Of a stretch of DNA of 7,642 nucleotides, positions 1-6,346 are shown piece after piece. This stretch comes from Pirellulaceae bacterium (GTDB lineage: Bacteria > Planctomycetota > Planctomycetia > Pirellulales > Pirellulaceae). The notes below the pieces were generated by a model. That model ran no database searches. It was given only the letters and a program-made list of their open reading frames with translations, and was not told the DNA's origin. Each line of letters opens with the position of its first letter. Within the stretch, counting starts at the first letter, position 1. A program made the position numbers and the translations under genes. The stretch covers positions 1 to 7,642 of the forward strand of contig JASLRF010000106.1 in NCBI GenBank assembly GCA_030744095.1, written 5' to 3'.

Positions 1-1
1 C

Positions 2-1345
2 TTGACCGGGCTTGCTCGGTCACAATTCGATCGTGGTCGGTTTCTCGAGGCCGCCCAAACAAGCTCGCGATTGTTGGCGCTCTCTCCGCCCCCACACGTG
101 GCAACCAACACGCTGCTTTTACAAGGCCGCGCGTTTGAGGCCGACGAACAGCCGAATGCTGCGCTGGCGAGCTACCAGCAGATCTACGAATACGACCCGA
201 TGTGCGAACCGGCGTCCTCGGCTCTGTTTGCCGCGGCGCGCATCCTGGCAGATCAAGGACATCGCCAGCAAGCTTGTGAGCGGCTGGAGCAGCTTGTCCG
301 GCAGGACGCTGTGTTCGAGCAACGAGACGGCGCGCTCTATCAACTCGCGTGGCTGCTGTTGGAAACTGGCGACCAAACTCAAGCCGATCTTCGGTTCGTG
401 CAGCTCGTCAAAGAACATCAGCGTAGCCCGTTGTGGGTCGACGCGATGTTTCGTCTTGCCCGAAATGCCGCCGAACGAAATGACGTGACACAGGCAAACT
501 ATTGGCTCGACGAACTGCTGTTCGGCGTGGCACGCAATTCGACTCGTGACCATCAGAGACCACACGACACGCAACGCGATTCCACCACAACTACGACCGA
601 CATCAGCCGGATTGTCTGTCACGCACTTTATCTGCAAGGCAAGCTTGCCGTCGATGCGGGAGAGTGGCTCGCGTCGTTGCGGAGTTACCAGCGCATCGTC
701 GAAGAATACCCACAATCTGATCTGGCGAGTGCCGCATCGTTCTGGTCGGCGGAATCGCAATTCCATCTGGCCCATTACGAGCAGGCTGACGCGATGTTGG
801 CACAACAACAATTCACGGCAACCGATTCACACAAGGAATATCAGGCGATGATTCCCTTGCGTCGCGCCCAGATCGCCGTGCACCGCCGAAAATGGGCGGA
901 CGCATTGGAGATGGCGCAAGGAATTCGCGACCGATTTCCAGATTTCAGTTTGCAGTTCGAGGTGGACTACTTGATCGGACGTTGCCTGCACAGCCAGGCC
1001 CATTTTTCCATGGCCAGGCAATCATTCCGCCGAGTAATCGACGCGCCCCAGGCGCGGCGTACCGAGACTGCCGCCATGGCGCAGTGGATGATCGGCGAGA
1101 CGTATTTTCATCAATCAAACTACAACGACGCGATCCGTGCCTATTACCGGGTCGATGCACTCTACGCTCTGCCTCGGTGGCAAGCGGCGGCGCTATTGCA
1201 GGCTGCCAAGTGCCATGAACTGAATGATCAATGGAAGGAAGCTCAGCAGCTCTATTCGCAATTGCGCAGCGACTATCCAGAAAGTCGATTTGCCGCCGAG
1301 GCGATGCGGCGTCTGCGAATCGCGACAAAGAACCGCGCAGAGTAG
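2..1345 (+). CDS. Tetratricopeptide-repeat protein, C-terminal part (5' end outside window)
   Basis: The frame is open from the first bases of the window to a TAG at 1343-1345, so this is the C-terminal ~447 residues of a longer protein; the TTG at base 2 is not a credible start. The chain is built of about ten helix-turn-helix repeats in two blocks (roughly residues 1-176 and 206-440). They carry TPR-like signatures such as Y-Q-R-I-V-E-E-Y-P-Q-S (239-249) and Y-S-Q-L-R-S-D-Y-P-E-S (418-428), close to the YbgF/CpoB and BamD style of TPR found beside Tol-Pal genes. A hydrophilic Thr/Asp/His-rich insert (about 179-201) separates the blocks. No catalytic motif is visible. The exbB-like gene starts 39 bases downstream, so co-transcription is likely. 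I infer a periplasmic or outer-membrane scaffold serving the ExbB/ExbD complex. The TPR fold is secure; the partner and location are guesses, because any signal peptide lies outside the window. Confidence 0.85.
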   Translation: MTGLARSQFDRGRFLEAAQTSSRLLALSPPPHVATNTLLLQGRAFEADEQPNAALASYQQIYEYDPMCEPASSALFAAARILADQGHRQQACERLEQLVRQDAVFEQRDGALYQLAWLLLETGDQTQADLRFVQLVKEHQRSPLWVDAMFRLARNAAERNDVTQANYWLDELLFGVARNSTRDHQRPHDTQRDSTTTTTDISRIVCHALYLQGKLAVDAGEWLASLRSYQRIVEEYPQSDLASAASFWSAESQFHLAHYEQADAMLAQQQFTATDSHKEYQAMIPLRRAQIAVHRRKWADALEMAQGIRDRFPDFSLQFEVDYLIGRCLHSQAHFSMARQSFRRVIDAPQARRTETAAMAQWMIGETYFHQSNYNDAIRAYYRVDALYALPRWQAAALLQAAKCHELNDQWKEAQQLYSQLRSDYPESRFAAEAMRRLRIATKNRAE

Positions 1346-1384
1346 CGATCGAAACCTGTGACGTATTAGAAAGTTGAGGAATCC

Positions 1385-2308
1385 ATGTGGACGCGATCAC
1401 TGATCCCCGAGAGGGATAAGCCAATAATGTGCACCGGGCGATGCAGGCACTCGAATCGCCTACGCCGAGGACCATGCACCGTGATGTCAAGAGTATGTCT
1501 GGGCATGGTGTTCTGCGGTCTGCTGTACGCGCCCTGGGTTTCCGCTCAGGTGCCCGATCCGCCGTCCAATGTCACAACCTCGGCAGCCGCCACTGAGCAA
1601 CTCGCGGTGCCGTTGGCTGCAGAGAATCCCATCCCCACCAAAAGCCTGCTGCAAGTGATTCGAGACGGTGGGCCGTTGATGCTGCCGATCGCGTTCTGTT
1701 CGTTCGTTCTGTTGGTCTTCGTATTTGAACGCGCCATTAGCTTGCGACGCGGCCGCGTAATACCAGGGCCGTTTGTCCGCAAATTCATCGAACAGCTACG
1801 TACCAAACAGCTTGATCGGGAAACGGCCTTAGAACGGTGTGAAAAGAATCGCAGTCCGGTCTCGGATGTCTTTGCGGCCGCCATCAATAAGTGGGGCCGA
1901 CCCGCCGTCGAAATCGAGCAGGCAATCATCGACGAAGGCGAGCGGATGACGCACGGCCTGAGGAAGTACATTCGTTTGTTCAATGGAATCTCGACCATCT
2001 GCCCATTGCTCGGGCTGCTGGGCACCGTGCTGGGGATGATTCGCGCCTTTAATTCCATCGCCACCGCGGATGCCATGGGGCGTCCCGAGTTGCTGGCGGC
2101 CGGGATTAGCCAGGCCTTGTTGACGACGGCGGCGGGACTCACCGTCGCGATTCCCGCACTGATCGCCTATCTGTTCTTCGTGGGCCGTGTCGACCGGCTG
2201 ATCATTGACATCGATACACTTGGTCAGAAAGTGGTCGGACTCATTTCTGCCGAGACACGAAACCGAGAAGGGGAACCAAAAACCAAATCTCGTACGAAAG
2301 CCGCATAG
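1385..2308 (+). CDS. exbB: ExbB/TolQ/MotA-family proton channel subunit
   Basis: This 307-residue protein is an inner-membrane ExbB/TolQ homologue, which pairs with ExbD to turn proton flow into mechanical work on a TonB-like partner. A signal-peptide-like stretch ends V-S-A|Q at about residue 54, followed by a short periplasmic segment. Membrane helix 1 is at about 96-118 and a cytoplasmic domain at about 119-200. Helix 2 (about 201-223, containing C-P-L-L-G-L-L-G-T-V-L-G-M) and helix 3 (about 241-266, containing T-T-A-A-G-L-T-V-A-I-P) carry the family signature. The tail is basic. The start at 1385 has GAGGA at 1376-1380 but gives an unusually long Arg-rich n-region. GTG 1481 or ATG 1484, with GAGGA at 1467-1471, would leave a compact normal signal peptide and is a serious alternative. 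A signal peptide before helix 1 is known in some ExbB variants. exbD follows 70 bases downstream. The family call is secure; the start is not. Confidence 0.93.
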   Translation: MWTRSLIPERDKPIMCTGRCRHSNRLRRGPCTVMSRVCLGMVFCGLLYAPWVSAQVPDPPSNVTTSAAATEQLAVPLAAENPIPTKSLLQVIRDGGPLMLPIAFCSFVLLVFVFERAISLRRGRVIPGPFVRKFIEQLRTKQLDRETALERCEKNRSPVSDVFAAAINKWGRPAVEIEQAIIDEGERMTHGLRKYIRLFNGISTICPLLGLLGTVLGMIRAFNSIATADAMGRPELLAAGISQALLTTAAGLTVAIPALIAYLFFVGRVDRLIIDIDTLGQKVVGLISAETRNREGEPKTKSRTKAA

Positions 2309-2378
2309 CATGACCAGGCAGGGGCCGGGACATCAGCCGATGGATTGCCAGCCTTGCCAGGGAAGGATGTGAAAGACG

Positions 2379-2804
2379 ATGCCGATAAAGACAACTCAAT
2401 CCGACGAACAACCGTCGCTGAATCTGACTCCCATGATCGACGTGGTGTTCTTGCTCATCATTTTTTTCATGGCTGGTACCAAGTTCACAGAACTGGAGCG
2501 GAAGATCGCGTTGCAGGTCCCGCAAGTCGCTGACTTGAAAGCGCTCTCGCCAGCACCAGAAAGACGCGTTATCAACGTTTACCGAGATGGCAGCATTTCG
2601 CTGGATCGGATGGAAGTGACGGTCGAACAGCTCGTCGAGCGGCTGTCGTCCGCCCGGGGCGAATACGCACAGCTGGGCGTGGTGGTACGCGGTGACGCAA
2701 CGGGTGAATTTCAGAACGTGGCGTCTGTGTTAGGTGCCTGCCGCCGCGCTGGGATTCAAGACATGGGCATCTCGGTGCGTTTGGCGCAAAGGGAAACACG
2801 GTGA
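2379..2804 (+). CDS. exbD: ExbD/TolR-family biopolymer transport protein
   Basis: This 141-residue protein has ExbD architecture: a short cytoplasmic N-terminus, one membrane helix (about 18-34), and a periplasmic domain (about 45-141). The helix opens with N-L-T-P-M-I-D-V-V-F. Asp21 in it matches the conserved proton-translocating aspartate of ExbD and TolR, so the protein is likely active. The periplasmic part has the usual family pattern, including I-N-V-Y-R-D-G at 65-71, V-V-V-R-G-D at 101-106 and an amphipathic helix to about 125. Length is normal. The ATG at 2379 is preceded by GGAAGGA at 2361-2367, a somewhat long 11-base spacing, and lies just upstream of the membrane helix. It follows exbB by 70 bases on the same strand. 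ExbD and TolR cannot be told apart from sequence alone; the absence of Pal or TolB genes here favours neither. Confidence 0.94.
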   Translation: MPIKTTQSDEQPSLNLTPMIDVVFLLIIFFMAGTKFTELERKIALQVPQVADLKALSPAPERRVINVYRDGSISLDRMEVTVEQLVERLSSARGEYAQLGVVVRGDATGEFQNVASVLGACRRAGIQDMGISVRLAQRETR

Positions 2805-2897
2805 TCGGGTTAGTGGAGACATTTTGGATCAGAACCTTCAGGACCGAGCAAGCTAGTGCTCTATCAAGACCAAGAATTAGGGTTGTCGAGCCTGATT

Positions 2898-2949
2898 GTC
2901 GTGGTTCGCTCTGCGAACGAAACGCTTTGGTTGCGGAGCGATCAACGAC
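2898..2949. repeat. Imperfect inverted repeat, REP-like
   Basis: Two 22-base arms (2898-2919 and 2928-2949) flank an 8-base loop. Sixteen of 22 positions are complementary, including GTCGT/ACGAC at the base and TCGCTC/GAGCGA in the middle. Three of the six mismatches would be G-U wobbles in RNA. The motif of opposed 'CGCTC' and 'GAGCG' resembles intergenic palindromes that recur in planctomycete genomes; that resemblance is from memory and was not checked here. Confidence 0.55.
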
Positions 2950-3044
2950 TATCTCGCCAGACGACCATTCTTCTTCAACCCTAAAATCAAAAATTGACAC
3001 AGCACGTGTATCAGCTCTGCCTTTACAAATGAGTCGAGTTTTCA

Positions 3045-3127
3045 GCGACGGGCACCTACCGCAGGTGGGTCGCGGAGCGAGTTGCCACTACCGAGCGATA
3101 GCTCGTATCGGTCAGAGGCACCGCCTC
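3045..3127. repeat. Cluster of three short perfect hairpins
   Basis: Three stem-loops follow each other. CACCT/AGGTG (3053-3057, 3063-3067) has a 5-base loop and an outer GCGAC/GTCGC pair (3045-3049, 3069-3073). CGAGC/GCTCG (3092-3096, 3101-3105) has a GATA loop. GAGGC/GCCTC (3115-3119, 3123-3127) has a 3-base loop. They end 52 bases before the start codon of the fusion gene and could fold in its leader RNA. Function is unknown; no T-tract follows any of them, so they are not intrinsic terminators. Confidence 0.5.
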
Positions 3128-3179
3128 ACGAGCCATTGAGCGAGTGTAGCACGCTTGCGGCAACGTCGAGATAAGAAGC

Positions 3180-5195
3180 ATGAACGCAATCATCCTGGTC
3201 GGTAGCCTCGGAGACGCCTGGTTGTCGGCTCGTACCTTGGGGCTGATGTTGTGGGGCGGTCTGGCCGTCCTCACATTGGCACTGTTGATCGTGACTCGGA
3301 CTCGCTGGGGACACGCGCAGCCGCTTTCAAAATGCGTCGTGCTTTCCGTGTTCGCGCACGTGCTGTTCATGGGGTACGCCTACGGTACCAAACTGATATT
3401 TGATGCGGGACACCAGACGCGGGAAGAGGTTATGCAATTGGCAGTGATTGCCGCGGACCGCGATACGAAGTTCACGCAAGCTCCTGCCGACGCACTGCAA
3501 CCATGGGACCGTCTCGCGAGCGAAGCGGCCAGCCCAGCCGAGATTGAAGCGCCTGAGCGTTTGCTGACCAGTTTTCAAGAACCAACCACGGCGATCACCG
3601 TGACGAAGCCGAATTTCGAGTCGCCCCCCGCGCCACAAGATATCGAAACTCCCGAACCAGAGCGACCACTTCCCGCAGCGGCGCCCGTTGAAACGTCCCC
3701 GCTGATGCCCGCTGAAATCCCGAAGGTGGAGATTGATTCGACCAGCGACGAACCGTCCGTAGTTGCGACGCCCAATGCTCGGCCGGAACCGACTGGGCCA
3801 GAATTGCCACGAGCGGTGGTCGACCAAAGTCCAACGCCCAACGATTCCACCGATTCGCCACGACACGACGAAGTCGGTCCCGACGGCCAGCAAATCCAGC
3901 GTCTGATCGACGTACCCATCGAAGCAGATTCTGCGCAGACTGCCCGTGGAGCGTTCGACCAAATGGAAGCCACCGACAACGCAGCGGATTTGCAAAACAA
4001 CGCGGCGCCGATTTCTGTGATTCAGGACGGAACTCCCGTGCCGCTGGTTGAAGCAACGGTTATGCCAACCCCGGTTGTCGCGGGCCCAGCTCGACGTCGT
4101 CCCGGAGATGGCCTGCCAGTCCCCAAGCTCTATCAGATGCGCAACCCTGAGAATCGACTTCGTATGGCACAACAGTTTGGTGGAAACGAGCATTCCGAAG
4201 GCGCGGTTGATGATGCGCTGTCATGGCTTGCGTCCGCACAATCGGCCGACGGCCGCTGGGATGCAAACCAATTTGACGGCGGTATTGAATCCCAGACGTT
4301 GGGTCACGATCGCCAAGCCGCCGGTACGGACGCAGACACGGGGATCACGGGGCTTGTGCTGTTGGCCTTCCTGGCGGCCGGGCATACGCACCTGGAGGGC
4401 ACGTACCGAGAGAACGTCCAACATGGCCTCGAGTTTCTTTTGCGAAGCCAGGCCGATAACGGAAACCTGTATGGCGATGCGAGACTCTTCGCCAGGATGT
4501 ACTGTCATGGGATTGCCGCCTTGGCGCTCGGCGAAGCGTACGTCATGACGGGCGACCATCGCTTAATGCCATTTCTCGTACAAGCCACACGGTATATCCG
4601 CAACTCACAGCATCCTTCGCTCGGCGGCTGGCGATATCAGCCTGGGGACGAAGGGGACATGAGTCAGTTCGGTTGGCAAGTCATGGCGCTTCGCAGCGCC
4701 GAACTTGCCGGTATCGAAATTCCGAGTGAGACGCGCGACGGTATGCTGCGTTTTTTGCGACGAGCACGTACCGGACCGCATGGTGGATTGGCCGCCTATC
4801 GTGCCGGCGAGCGTCCGTCCCGGACGATGACCGCCGAAGCCATGGCGTGCCGTTATTTTCTGCGCATGACACCGACACAAGCAAGCGTCGACGAAGCGAC
4901 GGACCTGATCCACCGCGAGTTGCCTGGGACGGGTCGAGTGAATCTCTACTACTGGTACTATGCGACGCTGACTTTGTTTCACGGTCAGGACCCTGATTGG
5001 GAGCGATGGAACGAAGCCCTGCAGGACCAACTCCTTAGTTCGCAACGCCGCCACGGGCAACTCGGCGGCAGTTGGGACCCAGATACCGTTTGGGGCGGGT
5101 ACGGCGGTAGGGTGTACAGTACGGCCATGGGGGCACTGTGTTTGGAGGTCTACTACCGGTATTTGCCGTTGTTTGATGAAGCGGCTAAACCATAA
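3180..5195 (+). CDS. TonB-like membrane transducer fused to a prenyltransferase/squalene-cyclase-like toroid
   Basis: The protein has 671 residues. Membrane helix 1 (about 19-38) is followed by a basic loop T-R-T-R-W-G-H that should be cytoplasmic. Helix 2 (about 51-73) contains S56-V-F-A-H60, the Ser-x3-His arrangement of the TonB membrane helix that contacts ExbB/ExbD. Residues about 75-340 form a Pro/Glu/Ala/Thr-rich linker, as expected for a periplasm-spanning rod. Residues about 343-661 form an alpha/alpha-toroid of the prenyltransferase/squalene-oxidase repeat type: Q-S-A-D-G-R-W (354-360) is a QW-like motif, and there are Gly-Gly-Trp (482-484) and Gly-Gly-Ser-Trp (629-632) turns. The cyclase D-x-D-D motif is absent; D-A-D-T-G (384-388) is the nearest match. 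No thioester motif is present. It lies downstream of exbB-exbD on the same strand. Planctomycete proteins of this toroid type are usually annotated only as 'prenyltransferase/squalene oxidase repeat-containing'. ATG 3180 has only a weak AAGAAG upstream. The toroid is secure; the TonB-like role is inference. Confidence 0.88.
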   Translation: MNAIILVGSLGDAWLSARTLGLMLWGGLAVLTLALLIVTRTRWGHAQPLSKCVVLSVFAHVLFMGYAYGTKLIFDAGHQTREEVMQLAVIAADRDTKFTQAPADALQPWDRLASEAASPAEIEAPERLLTSFQEPTTAITVTKPNFESPPAPQDIETPEPERPLPAAAPVETSPLMPAEIPKVEIDSTSDEPSVVATPNARPEPTGPELPRAVVDQSPTPNDSTDSPRHDEVGPDGQQIQRLIDVPIEADSAQTARGAFDQMEATDNAADLQNNAAPISVIQDGTPVPLVEATVMPTPVVAGPARRRPGDGLPVPKLYQMRNPENRLRMAQQFGGNEHSEGAVDDALSWLASAQSADGRWDANQFDGGIESQTLGHDRQAAGTDADTGITGLVLLAFLAAGHTHLEGTYRENVQHGLEFLLRSQADNGNLYGDARLFARMYCHGIAALALGEAYVMTGDHRLMPFLVQATRYIRNSQHPSLGGWRYQPGDEGDMSQFGWQVMALRSAELAGIEIPSETRDGMLRFLRRARTGPHGGLAAYRAGERPSRTMTAEAMACRYFLRMTPTQASVDEATDLIHRELPGTGRVNLYYWYYATLTLFHGQDPDWERWNEALQDQLLSSQRRHGQLGGSWDPDTVWGGYGGRVYSTAMGALCLEVYYRYLPLFDEAAKP

Positions 5196-5597
5196 TCACC
5201 CCTGAAACAGTGACTGTACTGCCCAAGCGGAACCGTACTGTGGTACTGTCCGTCGTGATGTGTCGCTGCCTTTGGCACGTCTGGCACAACCGTCACACTC
5301 TTTGTGAAATGGCTGGGACTTGACCACTTCAGCTCCTACTCACACGGGTCAGACTGCGCAAGCTTTGTCTATCAAGTGGCTTATGTGGTTGGCGATGTTG
5401 CCTGCAAAGCCCCATTTGTGTTTGACAAGCGGAACGCTGGCGTTAGAATTGAGAGCAACAGAGGGTACGTTTGTGCGGAAGTGCAAACAGCGCGCACGTT
5501 GGTTCTGGAGACGCCCTTCCAGGGAAGTTTCCCGCTTTCGCCGGTCGATTGCGTGCTAGTGCCCAACATCCCACCTTTTAGTGCGAGAGCGTTTACC
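5196..5597 (+). other. Intergenic region and leader of the tat unit
   Basis: No gene is supported in these 402 bases. A frame in phase with tatA is open from 5304, but its translation is Cys/Ser-rich, unrelated to TatA, and overlaps a strong promoter (5422-5449). The first part holds three copies of GTACTG (5216-5221, 5235-5240, 5243-5248) and a short ACAGT/ACTGT dyad (5208-5218), which might be operator sites. No clear terminator for the upstream operon is visible. From the promoter, a leader of roughly 140 bases would precede tatA. Confidence 0.6.
5422..5449 (+). promoter_or_regulatory. Sigma70-type promoter of the tat unit
   Basis: A perfect TTGACA (5422-5427) and TAGAAT (5444-5449, five of six consensus bases) are separated by 16 bases. 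Transcription would start near 5456 and give a leader of about 140 bases. It is the best-matching housekeeping promoter I found in the window. Its position inside the open frame upstream of tatA supports translation starting at 5598, not 5304. Confidence 0.7.
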
Positions 5598-5816
5598 ATG
5601 TTGATGTCCAATGCAGTTCTGTTCGGCTTCTTCGGAATGCCAGGTCACATCGAACTTCTGATTATCGCAGGAATCGCGGTTCTTTTCTTTGGCCACCGGT
5701 TGCCAAGTGTGATGCGCTCGATGGGTCGAGGTGTCGTCGAATTCAAGAAGGGTGTACAGGGAATCGAAGACGAATTGGATTCGGCCATCGATGAAAAGCC
5801 CAGCAAGGACGCTTAG
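5598..5816 (+). CDS. tatA: Sec-independent (twin-arginine) translocase subunit TatA
   Basis: The 72-residue product is a typical short TatA, which oligomerises in the inner membrane to let folded proteins with twin-arginine signals cross. A short N-terminus (F-G-F-F-G-M-P-G) leads into a membrane helix at about 18-31. The hinge is F31-G32, followed by R-L-P and an amphipathic helix with G-R-G-V-V-E-F-K-K-G (43-52), the family hallmark. The tail is short, acidic and polar. ATG 5598 is chosen because TatA homology begins just after it and GAGAG lies at 5585-5589. ATG 5604 is nearly as good. The frame is open back to 5304, but those 98 extra residues do not resemble TatA and contain the promoter. 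A second tat gene starts 104 bases downstream. No tatC is in the window; it may be elsewhere. Confidence 0.9.
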   Translation: MLMSNAVLFGFFGMPGHIELLIIAGIAVLFFGHRLPSVMRSMGRGVVEFKKGVQGIEDELDSAIDEKPSKDA

Positions 5817-5848
5817 GTCTTTGGTCTCGATGATCGTCTCTAATCGAA

Positions 5849-5879
5849 TGCAATCCGCTTACAGCAGGCGGCCATTGCA
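5849..5879 (+). promoter_or_regulatory. Bulged hairpin between the two tat genes
   Basis: TGCAATCCGC (5849-5858) pairs with GCGG (5868-5871) and ATTGCA (5874-5879), giving a 10-pair stem with a two-base CC bulge and a 9-base loop. No T-tract follows, so it is not a normal terminator. It could stabilise or process the mRNA and set the relative amounts of the two Tat proteins. Structure is read by eye only. Confidence 0.45.
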
Positions 5880-5920
5880 CCCTGCCACGAAGAACCACCC
5901 TGCATGAGAGAACTCCCATC

Positions 5921-6226
5921 ATGTTTGGACTAGGATTTCAAGAATTGGCCTTGGTCGGCGTTGTCGCCGTCCTTCTGTTTGGCAAACGACTACCGGAAGT
6001 CGCCCGTTCACTGGGCAAGAGCTACCACGAATTCCGCAGCGGTCTGACAGATATCCAGTCGACCTTCGACTACACGAACATGGGCAGCACGTCAAAGCCT
6101 TCCTATTCGAGTTCACAAAGCGACTACGACGACCACGACGAACCGACCGCGCCGAAATTCGAGCCGCCGCCGGCGGAACCACAAATCCCGACGGGCGACA
6201 TCCCGAAACCGGTATCGGAGAAATAG
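5921..6226 (+). CDS. tatA: Second TatA/TatB-like twin-arginine translocase subunit
   Basis: The product has 101 residues. Its N-terminus (M-F-G-L-G-F-Q-E-L) runs directly into a membrane helix (about 8-20). A hinge F20-G21-K-R-L-P and an amphipathic helix with A-R-S-L-G-K-S-Y-H-E-F-R-S-G (28-41) follow. These are TatA-family features: the F-G hinge favours TatA, while Glu8 in the helix is a position also used by TatB, so a TatB-like role is possible. The region from about 50 to 101 is Ser/Tyr-rich, then acidic (D-Y-D-D-H-D-E), then proline-rich, and probably disordered. ATG 5921 has GAGAG at 5906-5910. It sits 104 bases after the first tatA and probably shares its transcript. The paralogues differ strongly outside the core, so this is not a recent duplication. 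Confidence 0.88.
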   Translation: MFGLGFQELALVGVVAVLLFGKRLPEVARSLGKSYHEFRSGLTDIQSTFDYTNMGSTSKPSYSSSQSDYDDHDEPTAPKFEPPPAEPQIPTGDIPKPVSEK

Positions 6227-6258
6227 GTCACGTTTTTCCAACCGCAATTCACAACAGG

Positions 6259-6306
6259 CAAGGGCTGAACAGAATTCGCCTCAGCGCGGCTTCTATTCAG
6301 CCCTTG
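6259..6306 (+). terminator. Large stem-loop, probable terminator of the tat unit
   Basis: CAAGGGCTGAA (6259-6269) is perfectly complementary to TTCAGCCCTTG (6296-6306), with two further pairs after one mismatch and a 20-base loop. A short TTTT run (6312-6315) follows 5 bases later. It lies 32 bases after the second tat gene and before the tRNA. The weak and displaced T-run makes it a likely but not perfect intrinsic terminator. Confidence 0.55.
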
Positions 6307-6346
6307 TCAGGTTTTGTACATTGGTGATTCGACAAATTGAATCGAA

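Larger units (their letters stand above)
2805..3179. other. Gene-free spacer with inverted repeats between exbD and the TonB-like fusion gene
   Basis: I see no convincing gene in these 375 bases. A frame open on the + strand from a GTG at 2801 encodes an Arg/Ser-rich, low-complexity peptide with no fold or Shine-Dalgarno support and runs through the palindromes. The spacer holds one long imperfect inverted repeat (2898-2949) and a cluster of short hairpins (3045-3127), listed separately. A TTGACA at 2994-2999 has no good -10 partner at normal spacing. The repeats look like mobile intergenic palindromes or transcript-processing hairpins inside an otherwise compact operon. Confidence 0.6.

Noticed and set aside
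2994..2999. TTGACA that could be a -35 box for the fusion gene
   Set aside because: No -10-like hexamer lies 16-18 bases downstream; TACAAA at 3024 is too far.
2801..3139. 112-residue open frame starting with a GTG that overlaps the exbD stop
   Set aside because: The overlap is attractive for translational coupling, but the peptide is Arg/Ser-rich without recognisable fold, has no Shine-Dalgarno, and runs through the inverted repeats.
3327..4193. 288-residue minus-strand frame
   Set aside because: It is an Arg/Gly/Trp-rich shadow of the linker-encoding part of the fusion gene in a GC-rich sequence.
5304..5597. 98-codon N-terminal extension of tatA
   Set aside because: It does not resemble TatA, contains the best promoter in the window, and TatA homology starts right after ATG 5598.
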